This document shows positions 18,585 through 27,158 of a stretch of DNA of 64,000 nucleotides, piece by piece. The DNA lies in contig CBFHWY010000003.1 in assembly GCA_965659675.1 (NCBI GenBank), positions 1-64,000 of the forward strand, written 5' to 3'. Both the position numbers and the translations under genes were made by a program. Each line of letters starts with the position of its first letter. The first letter of the stretch is position 1. The notes beneath the pieces were generated by a model that saw only the letters and a program-made list of their open reading frames with translations, did no database searches and was not told the DNA's origin. The DNA comes from CBFHWY01 sp965659675 (lineage in GTDB: Bacteria > Bacteroidota > Bacteroidia > Flavobacteriales_G > Salibacteraceae).

Positions 18585-19895
18585 ATGGCAAGTACCATTG
18601 CAATTGTAGGTAGACCCAATGTGGGTAAATCAACGCTTTTTAATCGCTTTGTAGGCGGACGTTCTGCTATTGTAGACGAGTTCAGCGGTGTTACCAGAGA
18701 TCGTCTCTACGGGATGAGTAACTGGAACGGTAAAGAGTTTAATGTGATCGATACCGGGGGTTACATAAAAAGTAGTGATGATGTATTTGACAAAGCTATC
18801 CGCAAACAAGTGGAAGCTGCCATTGAAGAGTCTGATGTACTGCTCTTTGTTCTTGATGTGACCCTTGGAATTACCGACCTCGATGATCAGGTAGCTGATA
18901 TCCTGAGGCGATCTGGAAAAGAAGTAGTTGTAGTTGCCAATAAGGTCGACAACAATAAACGCCTGGCCGATGCCGCTGAATTTTACAGCCTGGGAATGGG
19001 TGAAGTTTTCAGCATATCATCAATTAATGGATCAGGAACGGGAGATCTATTGGACCACGTCATGGGCTTACTCAAAGCTCCAGAGGAACTTAATGAAGAA
19101 GACGATGAAACCCCTCGATTCACCGTGATTGGTCGTCCGAATGCCGGAAAGTCCAGCTTCATCAATACGCTCATTGGCGAGGAAAGAAATGTTGTGACTC
19201 CTATTGCGGGAACTACCCGCGATAGCACAGATATCCATTATAAGTCCTATGGCTTTGATTTTATCATGGTAGATACTGCCGGTCTGAGAAAGAAATCGAA
19301 GGTTCATGACGATCTTGAATTCTACAGCGTGATGCGTGCCATCCGATCGATCGAAAGAGCAGATGTTTGCTTCCTTATGATCGATGCTGTTGAAGGGATT
19401 GGAACGCAAGACATCAACATCTTCTCACTTGCAGAAAAGAACAGAAAAGGAGTTGTCATCCTCATCAATAAATGGGATCTGGTAGAAAAAGAAACCGCAA
19501 CAGCCAAAGAATACGAGCGCCTGATCAGAGAAAAGATCTCCCCTTTTAGTGATGTGGACATTATCTTTATTTCAGTTAAAGAGAAACAAAGAATATTCAA
19601 AGCACTGGAAGCGGGTATCAAGGTTTACAAGAATCGAGTTCAGAAGATCAAGACCAAAGAACTGAATGATTACTTATTGCCCATCATACAAAACTCTCCA
19701 CCACCGGCAAATAAGGGAAAGTACATCAAGATCAAGTTCATCGCGCAACTTCCGAGTCACGTACCTGCCTTTGCTTTTTTCTGTAGCAATCCAAAGTATG
19801 TGCGTGAGGGTTACCGAAGGTTTCTTGAGAACAAGATGAGGGAACATTGGGATTTCACAGGAGTTCCCATCAAACTGTTCTTCAGACAGAAGTGA
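18585..19895 (+). CDS. der: Ribosome biogenesis GTPase Der (EngA)
   Basis: Double-domain GTPase needed for 50S subunit maturation. The 436 residues contain two G domains, each with its own P-loop: GRPNVGKSTLF (about 8-18) and GRPNAGKSSFI (about 183-193), with DTGG and DTAG switch II motifs and NKVD and NKWD G4 motifs. A C-terminal KH-like domain follows. The stop codon is immediately followed by the stop codon of the convergent mazG, with no spacer. A TTACTTTG sequence 16 bp before the start may be its -7 box. Confidence 0.97.
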   Translation: MASTIAIVGRPNVGKSTLFNRFVGGRSAIVDEFSGVTRDRLYGMSNWNGKEFNVIDTGGYIKSSDDVFDKAIRKQVEAAIEESDVLLFVLDVTLGITDLDDQVADILRRSGKEVVVVANKVDNNKRLADAAEFYSLGMGEVFSISSINGSGTGDLLDHVMGLLKAPEELNEEDDETPRFTVIGRPNAGKSSFINTLIGEERNVVTPIAGTTRDSTDIHYKSYGFDFIMVDTAGLRKKSKVHDDLEFYSVMRAIRSIERADVCFLMIDAVEGIGTQDINIFSLAEKNRKGVVILINKWDLVEKETATAKEYERLIREKISPFSDVDIIFISVKEKQRIFKALEAGIKVYKNRVQKIKTKELNDYLLPIIQNSPPPANKGKYIKIKFIAQLPSHVPAFAFFCSNPKYVREGYRRFLENKMREHWDFTGVPIKLFFRQK

Positions 19896-20669
19896 TCATA
19901 GTTTTTTGGCTTCTTCCCAAAAGACATCCATTTCACTCAAGCTCATTTCATGAAGGTCCTTTCCAAGTTCTTTCGCTTTAGTCTCCAAATGCTGAAATCG
20001 TTTGATAAACTTCTTATTGGTCCGCTCCAAAGCACTTTCCGGGTCAACATCAATAAATCGCGCATAGTTGATCACTGAGAATAGGGCATCTCCCAATTCG
20101 CCTTCGATCTTCTCTTTTTCAGCGCCTGCTGAAACCTCTTCGTGAAGCTCACTGAGCTCCTCCTGCACCTTATCCCATACCTGCTCAGGCTTTTCCCAGT
20201 CAAAACCCACTCCTCTGGCCTTCTCTTGAATCCTGCTTGCCTTAACCATTGCTGGCAAACTCTTCGGCACACCTTCAAGGACCGATTGCTTGCCTTCCTT
20301 TAATTTAAGTTTTTCCCAATTGGCCTTGACCTCTTCTTCATCTTTCACCTCAACATCGCCATAGATGTGAGGATGACGATGTATCAACTTTTCACAGATC
20401 CCATTTAGTGCATCAGTGATATCAAATGCTTGTTTTTCCGATCCGATCTTTGCATAGAAGACCATATGCAGCATTAAATCCCCGATCTCCTTTTTAACCT
20501 CCTCAAGGTCATTTTCCAGAATCGCATCTGCCAATTCATAGGTTTCCTCAATGGTGAGTTTTCTCAATGATTCCATGGTTTGCTTTTGGTCCCATGGACA
20601 CTTTTCCCTAAGCTCATCCATGATATTGAGCAGTCTTTCAAAAGCAATTAAACGAGGGTCGTTACTCAT
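19896..20669 (-). CDS. mazG: Nucleoside triphosphate pyrophosphohydrolase MazG
   Basis: House-cleaning enzyme that hydrolyses NTPs and dNTPs to the monophosphate and pyrophosphate. At 257 residues it is the full two-domain form. The first MazG domain has the metal motif EETYELADAI with KKEIGDLMLHMVF; the second has ELSELHEEV with EGELGDALFSVINYAR. CPWDQKQT near the N-terminus is a family signature. It is convergent with der (stops adjacent) and divergent from the PagL-like gene, with 36 bp between start codons. Confidence 0.95.
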   Translation of the reverse strand: MSNDPRLIAFERLLNIMDELREKCPWDQKQTMESLRKLTIEETYELADAILENDLEEVKKEIGDLMLHMVFYAKIGSEKQAFDITDALNGICEKLIHRHPHIYGDVEVKDEEEVKANWEKLKLKEGKQSVLEGVPKSLPAMVKASRIQEKARGVGFDWEKPEQVWDKVQEELSELHEEVSAGAEKEKIEGELGDALFSVINYARFIDVDPESALERTNKKFIKRFQHLETKAKELGKDLHEMSLSEMDVFWEEAKKL

Positions 20670-20705
20670 AAGGCAGTTTTTAAGGATATTTACAGCATTA
20701 CAAAT

Positions 20706-21797
20706 ATGCGGTTTAGTCTATTGCTTTTCTGTTTGAGCTGTTTAATTCCTCACCTGTTGCAGGCCGAAGTAGATACTGTTTCCTATAGCCGATCGCTCAG
20801 CCTGAAATATGGTCGAGCAATCCTCTGGGCTCACCGCCCGAGAATGACACACCTTGTTGGGGAAAGCATTCAAAGTGTCGAAGCCGATCTGCTATTCAAA
20901 ACCAGGAAGAATCGCTATTGGAAAAAAGCCTACGATCAGCCTGTCCTGGGGCTTCGTTTTCATTATTCAGATCTGGGAAATCCAGATCTTGGGACAGCTA
21001 TTGGCATTCTACCCTTCTTTGACTTTAAACTTCTGGAAGGCAAAAGACTTTCCTTTAACACCTCCTGGGGCTTGGGCATGGTATGGCTTACACGGCGCTT
21101 CGACCTGATCGATAACCGAAAGCATATCGCCATTGGTTCTGCTTTGAATCTATATGTAGGGATCAACGCATCCTTGAGATACAAAGTGAGCCCTCAACTC
21201 TCATTGAGGGGTTATACGCAGTTCACTCATTTTAGTAACGCTGCTTTTTCTATGCCGAATTTAGGGTTGAATGCTCCTTCTTTTAATCTAGGCGTTTCGT
21301 GGACCAGGAACTATGAAGAAACCGTTCAAAGCAAGCCAGAAGTTCCGACCATATTTCCTAAACGCTCGATCATTGCTGTTGCGGGTGTCGGTTTTCGGTC
21401 AGTCGATGTGCTGAATGAAGAACGCTATCCCGCTTATAATGTCTCCCTTGAATACCTGATCAGACCTCGTTACAAATGGGCATGGGTTCCCACTCTTGAT
21501 CTCTATTACAACGCTGCTATCTACCATCGACTGGAAGCAGAGCCAAAAGGCAATGCAGCTAGCTATAATTCGCAGGCTGGAATTTCGGTCAAGTATCATC
21601 AGATCGTTGGTCCTATTGAGCTCATGACCGGAATGGGAGTCTATGTGATCGATAAAGCCCGACGAGACGGACTTTTTTACCACAAGCTAGGAGCGCGTTT
21701 AAAGATCAATGATCATTGGTTCCTGAATTCTACACTGCTGAGTCACTGGGCAAAAGCAGATCATTTTGAACTTGGATTAGCTTATCGTATCAAATGA
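20706..21797 (+). CDS. Acyloxyacyl hydrolase, PagL-like lipid A 3-O-deacylase
   Basis: A 363-residue outer-membrane protein with a signal peptide ending LLQA. PagL enzymes remove the 3-O acyl chain of lipid A with a His-Ser-Glu triad in a barrel. Here H175 and S177 are present in YTQFTHFSNAAF, followed by NLGLN, where the acidic residue is not in its classical place; the third triad member is therefore uncertain. A second part (about 220-363) looks like more barrel strands, making it about twice the length of PagL itself, as is usual in Bacteroidota. It overlaps the next gene by 4 bp. Confidence 0.7.
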   Translation: MRFSLLLFCLSCLIPHLLQAEVDTVSYSRSLSLKYGRAILWAHRPRMTHLVGESIQSVEADLLFKTRKNRYWKKAYDQPVLGLRFHYSDLGNPDLGTAIGILPFFDFKLLEGKRLSFNTSWGLGMVWLTRRFDLIDNRKHIAIGSALNLYVGINASLRYKVSPQLSLRGYTQFTHFSNAAFSMPNLGLNAPSFNLGVSWTRNYEETVQSKPEVPTIFPKRSIIAVAGVGFRSVDVLNEERYPAYNVSLEYLIRPRYKWAWVPTLDLYYNAAIYHRLEAEPKGNAASYNSQAGISVKYHQIVGPIELMTGMGVYVIDKARRDGLFYHKLGARLKINDHWFLNSTLLSHWAKADHFELGLAYRIK

Positions 21798-22513
21798 GGT
21801 ATCTCGTCATTGTCATATCAGTGCTTTTCTTTTCCTGCGAGCGCGACTGTTTTCAAAAATCCGGAGATGAGTCCAGTTTACGGATCGAGTTTAGCGACAT
21901 CAATTATTTGCAAATTGAGAATAGGATCGAGGTTGAGCTGATCAATGATGGATCAAGCTATGCTGAGCTGATCGGACGTGAGGCTTTTCTGGAAAATATC
22001 ATTTTTGAGCAAAAGGCTGAAAGCCTGCTGGTGGATCTGGACCAGTCATGTGGCATCATGAATCATCCCGATCAAATCCCAAAACTGAAACTCTCACTTC
22101 CTTCGCTAAACCATCTCTACTTTGCTGGCACTGCTGATCTGTGGTCTGCAGACACACTCGATCGAGACTCTCTAACTATCGAGTGTTGGAATTCAGCAGG
22201 TGACATTGATCTAAACGTAAACATCAAGAAGTTTACTCTGGCAAATCATATTGGCCCGAGTGATATCAGGATAAAAGGTCAGGCTGATCTGCTATACTTA
22301 TTTTCAGGTGATATTGGTTATTTGTATCTGCAAGACCTCGATGCAAAGGGGATCTATCTCACCCATGATGCTTATGGCGAAGTGCATGTTTCTGCTTCGC
22401 ATACATTGGATGCAAGTATCAATTCCACTGGTGATCTATTCTACTACCGTGAGCCGAAATTCCTGGAGCTTCGACGGAGTGGTCGGGGCAAAGTAACAAA
22501 AGTGACAAACTAG
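21794..22513 (+). CDS. GIN-domain (DUF2807) lipoprotein
   Basis: A 239-residue protein with lipoprotein signal MRYLVIVISVLFFSC (cysteine at 15). The body is the beta-helical GIN domain, recognisable by repeats such as NRIEVELINDGSSYAELIG, LPSLNHLYFAGTADLWS and LTIECWNSAGDIDLNV, ending VSASHTLDASINSTGDLFYY. These domains are common surface or periplasmic adhesin-like modules without a proven activity. The start overlaps the PagL-like gene stop, so the pair is an operon acting on the outer membrane. Confidence 0.8.
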   Translation: MRYLVIVISVLFFSCERDCFQKSGDESSLRIEFSDINYLQIENRIEVELINDGSSYAELIGREAFLENIIFEQKAESLLVDLDQSCGIMNHPDQIPKLKLSLPSLNHLYFAGTADLWSADTLDRDSLTIECWNSAGDIDLNVNIKKFTLANHIGPSDIRIKGQADLLYLFSGDIGYLYLQDLDAKGIYLTHDAYGEVHVSASHTLDASINSTGDLFYYREPKFLELRRSGRGKVTKVTN

Positions 22514-22545
22514 CCCTTTTGTGATCAATTTGCCTTTCAAGCTGT

Positions 22546-22553
22546 TATCTTTG
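22546..22553 (+). promoter_or_regulatory. Putative -7 element of the NqrM-like gene
   Basis: TATCTTTG fits TAnnTTTG and ends 4 bp before the start codon, so the transcript would be leaderless or start within the first codons. Confidence 0.45.
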
Positions 22554-22557
22554 TAGC

Positions 22558-22749
22558 ATGAATTGGACTTTAATACTTGTTTCGATCGCTTTATTAGCAC
22601 TTGCCTTTGCTGGAATTGCCATTAAGATCCTGGTAAAGAAGGAAGGGAAATTCTCAGGAACCTGTGCCTCAAATAGTCCGTATTTGAACGAAGAGGGTAA
22701 ACCCTGTAGTTTTTGCGGAGCGCTTCCTGAAGAACAATGTAAGTCTTAA
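22558..22749 (+). CDS. nqrM: Small NqrM-like membrane protein
   Basis: A 63-residue protein with one transmembrane helix (LILVSIALLALAFAGIAI) and four cysteines in the C-terminal tail (GTCASNSP, then CSFC, then EEQC). NqrM is a small one-helix protein whose four conserved cysteines are needed to deliver iron to NqrD/NqrE during Na+-NQR assembly, and this protein has that shape. Position supports it: it faces the nqr operon and its 3' end overlaps apbE by 4 bp on the opposite strand. The assignment is from size, cysteine pattern and location, not from an alignment. Confidence 0.6.
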   Translation: MNWTLILVSIALLALAFAGIAIKILVKKEGKFSGTCASNSPYLNEEGKPCSFCGALPEEQCKS

Positions 22750-23789
22750 TTCTCGTACACCTTCAAGCTCTTATCCTCCTCATCCTGATAGATGAGATAT
22801 ACCTTAAGATCCTCATTTAATTTCTCCAGGAAGGCAATAGAGGGCTTAAGTCCCAATACCATGCAAATAGTTGCCAGCGCATCGGATTTAGCGGCATTGT
22901 CAGAAACGATTGTCGCGCTGAGCAGATTATGTCTGACTGGAAAGCCTGTGGAGGGATCAATGGTATGAGAATAGCGCAATCCATCCATTTCGTAAAACTT
23001 ACGATAACTACCTGAGGTTGCCACCGCCTTGTTCTTAAGCTCGAGGATCTTCTGGATCTCTCTCCCTTTTTCTGGATCCATTGGTTTGTCAATTCCTACC
23101 TTCCAGGCTTTTCCATCTGGTTTAGCATCACCCAGCCTCATTTCTCCGCCTAGTTCTACCATAAATGAACTTACTCCTTTCGACATGAGGAATTCAGTCA
23201 GGAGATCGACTGAATAGCCCTGTGCAATGGCATTAAAATCCAACTGAGCGCCAGGTCTTCGCTTAAGCAACAACTCCTCTCCAGCATCCGCTAGCGACAT
23301 TTGATCATCCTCAAAGCCAACATAGCTTAGCAGGCTATCCACTTTAGCAGTATCCATCTTTGATCTATTGTTGAGTCCAAAGCCCCATGCATTTACCAGA
23401 GGCATCACACTTGGGTCAAAGGCTCCTTTGCTCAGCGTGTAGTAATACTTTGATTGTTCAAACATCTCAGAGAAAAGTCCGAAGGTATCTTGGATAGCTT
23501 GGCTTGGTTCTTTGGATTTGTTAATCTGACTAATGATTGAAGTGGGCACCCAATTCGACAAGCTATTATCGAATCTGGTTAGCAAACTATCCAGCTGCCT
23601 CTGTTTTATGCTTTCGACCTTAGAATAGTAGATCACATTATATGTTGTGCCCTGGGCCTTTCCTCGGATCTGAAACTTCTTTTCCTTGTCAAGCTCGGCA
23701 TTCGAACCGCTTTCCTGACAGCTCCAAAACATCAAAAAAAAGCCTCCCAAAATTAAGAGGGAGGCCTTATTAAATCTTGCGTAATTCAT
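22746..23789 (-). CDS. apbE: FAD:protein FMN transferase (ApbE)
   Basis: Attaches FMN covalently to threonine residues of NqrB and NqrC, outside the cytoplasmic membrane. A 347-residue lipoprotein: signal SLLILGGFFLMFWSC, then the ApbE fold with GTTYNVIYYS, DPSVMPLVNAWGFG, the flavin-site DFNAIAQGYSVD, ELGGEMRLG and SHTIDPSTGFPV. ATG 23789 is chosen because it gives the lipobox; the frame upstream overlaps nqrF. It follows nqrF after 1 bp, as expected for its task, but a terminator-like hairpin sits inside its first 20 codons. Confidence 0.93.
   Translation of the reverse strand: MNYARFNKASLLILGGFFLMFWSCQESGSNAELDKEKKFQIRGKAQGTTYNVIYYSKVESIKQRQLDSLLTRFDNSLSNWVPTSIISQINKSKEPSQAIQDTFGLFSEMFEQSKYYYTLSKGAFDPSVMPLVNAWGFGLNNRSKMDTAKVDSLLSYVGFEDDQMSLADAGEELLLKRRPGAQLDFNAIAQGYSVDLLTEFLMSKGVSSFMVELGGEMRLGDAKPDGKAWKVGIDKPMDPEKGREIQKILELKNKAVATSGSYRKFYEMDGLRYSHTIDPSTGFPVRHNLLSATIVSDNAAKSDALATICMVLGLKPSIAFLEKLNEDLKVYLIYQDEEDKSLKVYEN
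23734..23768 (-). terminator. Terminator-like hairpin inside the 5' coding part of apbE
   Basis: On the minus strand, stem GCCTCCC (23765-23759) and GGGAGGC (23748-23742) with a 10-base loop, extendable by three A-T or G-U pairs, is followed at once by eight T. This is a textbook intrinsic terminator shape, just past the nqrF stop codon, yet it codes for apbE signal-peptide residues (KASLLILGGFF). It could lower apbE expression relative to nqrA-F. Confidence 0.7.
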
Positions 23790-23790
23790 T

Positions 23791-25101
23791 TTAACCACCG
23801 AAGTCGTCAAATGAAACATTCTCTGGTGGTACACCCCAGTCGTCGCACATCTTCAGTACTGCCTGGTTCATGAGTGGTGGACCACAGAAATAGAATTCAA
23901 TATCCTCTGGTGCGTCGTGCTTTTTGAGATATTGATCGATCACCGCCTGGTGTACAAATCCTGTGAATCCATCACCATCTGGATCATCCATATCCTTTTT
24001 CTCCGTCCAGTTATCTTCTGGAAGCGGTTCTGACAAGACCACATAGAAGTTAAAGTTCGGGAATTCCTCCTCGATCTTCTTAAAGTGCTCCAGGTAGAAT
24101 AATTCGCGACGCGAACGTCCCCCGTACCAGTAAGTCACTTTTCTGTTGGTCTTTAAGGTATGGAACAAGTGGAAAAGGTGTGATCTCATTGGAGCCATAC
24201 CTGCTCCACCACCGATGTATACCATTTCCGAATCCGTTTCTTTGATAAAGAACTCACCATAAGGTCCTGAAATCGTCACCTTATCTCCTGGTTTTCTACC
24301 AAATACATAAGAAGAACAGATTCCCGGATTTACATCCATCCATTTGTTATTTGCTCTATCCCAGGGTGGAGTAGCAATACGAATGTTCAACATGATGATA
24401 TTTCCTTCTGCAGGGTGGTTAGCCATTGAATAGGCGCGGAAGATCTCCTCATCATTCTTCATTTTCAGATCCCACAGCCCGAATTTGTCCCATTCAGTTT
24501 TGAAATCCATTGGATCTCTTCCGTGGAATTTAACCAGGTCTGGGTGAGCTTCAATATCGATATCCTTAAAGTCAACCACAGTTGGTGGCACATCGATCTG
24601 AATATATCCTCCCGCTTCAAAATCGAGATTCTCACCTTCTGGCAGCTTCACAACGAACTCCTTGATGAAGGATGCCACGTTGTAATTCGAAACCACTTCA
24701 CATTCCCATTTCTTGATACCAAAGATCTCCTCTGGAATGGAGATCTTCATATCATTTTTGATCTTCACCTGGCAGCCCAAACGCCAGTCATTGGCAATCT
24801 CTTTTCTGTTGAAGTAAGGCTTCTCAGTAGGAAGGATCTCTCCTCCTCCATCGTGCACCTGACACTTACACATGGCACAGGTTCCACCACCACCGCATGC
24901 CGATGGTAGGAAGATCTTATTGTTACCAAGCGTTGAAAGGATCGTACTTCCTGCTTCTACTTCAATTGTTTTCTCGCCATTGATCTCAAGTTTTACCAAT
25001 CCTGAAGGAGACAATTTTGCTTTTGCGAACAGAAGCAATGAAACCAAAAGGAGAAGAACAACTAAAAAGACCGCAATGGTCGCTATGATCGTTACACCCA
25101 T
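23791..25101 (-). CDS. nqrF: Na+-NQR subunit F
   Basis: Electron entry subunit: takes hydride from NADH to FAD and passes electrons to a [2Fe-2S] centre. The 436 residues contain an N-terminal membrane helix, a ferredoxin-like domain with cysteines in SACGGGGTCAMCKCQ and the fourth in LGCQVK, the FAD-binding RAYSMANHP, and the NADH domain with GGGAGMAPMRSHLFH and the C-terminal YFCGPPLMN. It is the sixth gene of the nqrABCDEF order and lies 13 bp after nqrE. Confidence 0.97.
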   Translation of the reverse strand: MGVTIIATIAVFLVVLLLLVSLLLFAKAKLSPSGLVKLEINGEKTIEVEAGSTILSTLGNNKIFLPSACGGGGTCAMCKCQVHDGGGEILPTEKPYFNRKEIANDWRLGCQVKIKNDMKISIPEEIFGIKKWECEVVSNYNVASFIKEFVVKLPEGENLDFEAGGYIQIDVPPTVVDFKDIDIEAHPDLVKFHGRDPMDFKTEWDKFGLWDLKMKNDEEIFRAYSMANHPAEGNIIMLNIRIATPPWDRANNKWMDVNPGICSSYVFGRKPGDKVTISGPYGEFFIKETDSEMVYIGGGAGMAPMRSHLFHLFHTLKTNRKVTYWYGGRSRRELFYLEHFKKIEEEFPNFNFYVVLSEPLPEDNWTEKKDMDDPDGDGFTGFVHQAVIDQYLKKHDAPEDIEFYFCGPPLMNQAVLKMCDDWGVPPENVSFDDFGG

Positions 25102-25114
25102 AATATCTTATTTC

Positions 25115-25732
25115 TTATAGTTCAATACCCATAAAACTCATAAATGCTATTCCCATCAATCCGGTGATGATGAACGTGATCCCTAGTCCACGAAGTGGGG
25201 CGGGAACATCTGAATAGCGGATCTTTTCTCGAATGGCGGCTATGGCTACAATGGCCAAAAACCAACCAACCCCGGAACCAAGTCCAAATGCGGAAGCTTC
25301 TGTGATGGTGGCGTACTGTCTTTCTTGCATGAATAGAGCTCCTCCCAGAATTGAGCAGTTCACTGCGATCAATGGAAGGAATATTCCAAGTGCTCCGTAA
25401 AGTGCAGGGGCAAACTTTTCTACGATCATCTCAACCAATTGAACCATCGAGGCAATCACTGCGATGAACATGATAAAGCTCAAAAAGCTAAGGTCTACAG
25501 AAGCCATCTCAGGTGATATCCACTTAAGGGCCCCTTCCTTTAGTACAAAATTTTCTAGAAGATAGTTAATCGGAACTGTGATCCCGAGAACGAAGATGAC
25601 CGCAAATCCGAGTCCAACTCCAGTTTTGACTGTTTTGGAAACTGCCAAATAAGAGCACATTCCCAGAAAGTAGGCGAAGATCATATTGTCGATGAAGATC
25701 GCCCTGACGAAAATATTAACGAGTTCTTGCAT
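25115..25732 (-). CDS. nqrE: Na+-NQR subunit E
   Basis: Integral membrane subunit of 205 residues with six predicted helices, paralogous to NqrD. C26 (AYFLGMCSYLAVS) and the Cys in VNCSILGGALF are those that, with two from NqrD, hold the intramembrane iron centre. Spacing to nqrD is 6 bp. Confidence 0.96.
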   Translation of the reverse strand: MQELVNIFVRAIFIDNMIFAYFLGMCSYLAVSKTVKTGVGLGFAVIFVLGITVPINYLLENFVLKEGALKWISPEMASVDLSFLSFIMFIAVIASMVQLVEMIVEKFAPALYGALGIFLPLIAVNCSILGGALFMQERQYATITEASAFGLGSGVGWFLAIVAIAAIREKIRYSDVPAPLRGLGITFIITGLMGIAFMSFMGIEL

Positions 25733-25738
25733 GGCTAA

Positions 25739-26431
25739 TTAGTTTTCTTCGATGAGTTTAGTATTTCTTGCACGTTGGATCCAAATGATAATTCCTGTAA
25801 TCACCAATGCCATTGGTGGAAGAATCATGAAGTTATTGTTCATGAATCCAATACTGTAAAGGCCAGTACCGGCCGCTGAATCACCAAACAATTCAAATCC
25901 ATAAAATTTACCACTTCCAAAGATCTCTCTCACAACTGATACTGCGATAAGTATCCAGGCATATCCCATGGCATTTCCGACTCCATCAAGGACAGATGGC
26001 CAGGGCTTATTACCCAAAGCAAAGGCTTCGAGTCGACCCATGATGATACAGTTTGTGATGATCAGCCCTACGAACACTGAAAGTGCTTTACTCACATCGT
26101 AAACAAAAGCCTTCAACACCTGGTCAACTAAGATCACCAGTGATGCTACCACCACAAGCTGAACAATGATCCTGATCCGATCGGGAATAGAGTTTCTCAA
26201 GAGTGATACTGTTAGGTTCCCCGCCATCATAACGAAGAGTACCGACAAACTCATTACCACGGCTTGCTTCACCTGAACAGTGATCGCTAGCGCCGAACAA
26301 ATACCCAGCACTTGCACGGTGATCGGGTTATGATCATCCAAAGGATCTGTAAGGAGCTTTTTGTTCTTCTTCGAGAACAAAGGCTCAGATGCCTTTTTGA
26401 CTTCTTGTACTTCTGCAGTTTCTGTACTCAT
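25739..26431 (-). CDS. nqrD: Na+-NQR subunit D
   Basis: Membrane subunit of 230 residues with six predicted helices. The conserved iron-ligand cysteines appear in VLGICSALAIT and IITNCIIMGRLE, inside pseudosymmetric half-repeats shared with NqrE. The N-terminal 35 residues (EVQEVKKASEPLFSKKNKKL) are a polar extension typical of Bacteroidota members. It overlaps no gene; 6 bp separate it from nqrC. Confidence 0.96.
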   Translation of the reverse strand: MSTETAEVQEVKKASEPLFSKKNKKLLTDPLDDHNPITVQVLGICSALAITVQVKQAVVMSLSVLFVMMAGNLTVSLLRNSIPDRIRIIVQLVVVASLVILVDQVLKAFVYDVSKALSVFVGLIITNCIIMGRLEAFALGNKPWPSVLDGVGNAMGYAWILIAVSVVREIFGSGKFYGFELFGDSAAGTGLYSIGFMNNNFMILPPMALVITGIIIWIQRARNTKLIEEN

Positions 26432-26437
26432 AGCAGA

Positions 26438-27157
26438 TTAGTTTTGGTTATCGAAATAGTTTTTATAGATGGCCATGGTGCGCTGAATCATTTCTTCGAC
26501 GCCTTTACTGGTGATGGTACCACCGGTGATACCATCCACTCCATACTGGGTTTCGCTTCCACCGCCTCCTTTGAGAACGGTGAAATCTACATCACCATCC
26601 TTGTATACCTTATCACCAGGAAATTGAGATTGAAAGCCAGCAGTATTAATCTCTGCTCCCAAACCAGGAGTTTCAGTCTTGTGATCAAATGATGCCCCGT
26701 ATATTGTATTGTAGTCAGACTCAAGGGACATAAAACCCCAAACCGGACCCCAAAGCCCAGTTCCTACCAATGGAATCACTGCATACTCCTTTCCATCCTT
26801 CTGACAAATAAAGAGTGGGTATTCCATTTCATCCTTGCTTCTCGCATTGGCTTTAAGCTCCCTGTATTGTTTTTTGATATCAACATCAAAAGCAGTTACA
26901 TCACCTTCAACGACCTCGCCTTTTTGGTTCAATACAACTTGGTCTGTCACATATTTATCAAAAGTCTCTCCGGCCTCATCCCTGTTGACATCAATATTGA
27001 TCGCAGAAAGAATATTTTGCATTTTTTCTTTCTGGATATTATCCTTTTGAAATGGCTTCAGTCCCATTGCTGCCAAAGACAGTAATGCACCTACAACCAC
27101 TACCATAGCGATTGCAAAGCCAAAAGTAAAACCGTTGCTATTCTTATCCAATGCCAT
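26438..27157 (-). CDS. nqrC: Na+-NQR subunit C
   Basis: Subunit with one N-terminal membrane helix and a periplasmic FMN-binding domain, 239 residues. The threonine that carries covalent FMN lies in the motif DGITGGTITSKG, the equivalent of the SGAT pattern recognised by ApbE. GLWGPVWGFMSLE and TPGLGAEI are further family blocks. It starts 1 bp after the nqrB stop. Confidence 0.95.
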   Translation of the reverse strand: MALDKNSNGFTFGFAIAMVVVVGALLSLAAMGLKPFQKDNIQKEKMQNILSAINIDVNRDEAGETFDKYVTDQVVLNQKGEVVEGDVTAFDVDIKKQYRELKANARSKDEMEYPLFICQKDGKEYAVIPLVGTGLWGPVWGFMSLESDYNTIYGASFDHKTETPGLGAEINTAGFQSQFPGDKVYKDGDVDFTVLKGGGGSETQYGVDGITGGTITSKGVEEMIQRTMAIYKNYFDNQN

Positions 27158-27158
27158 C

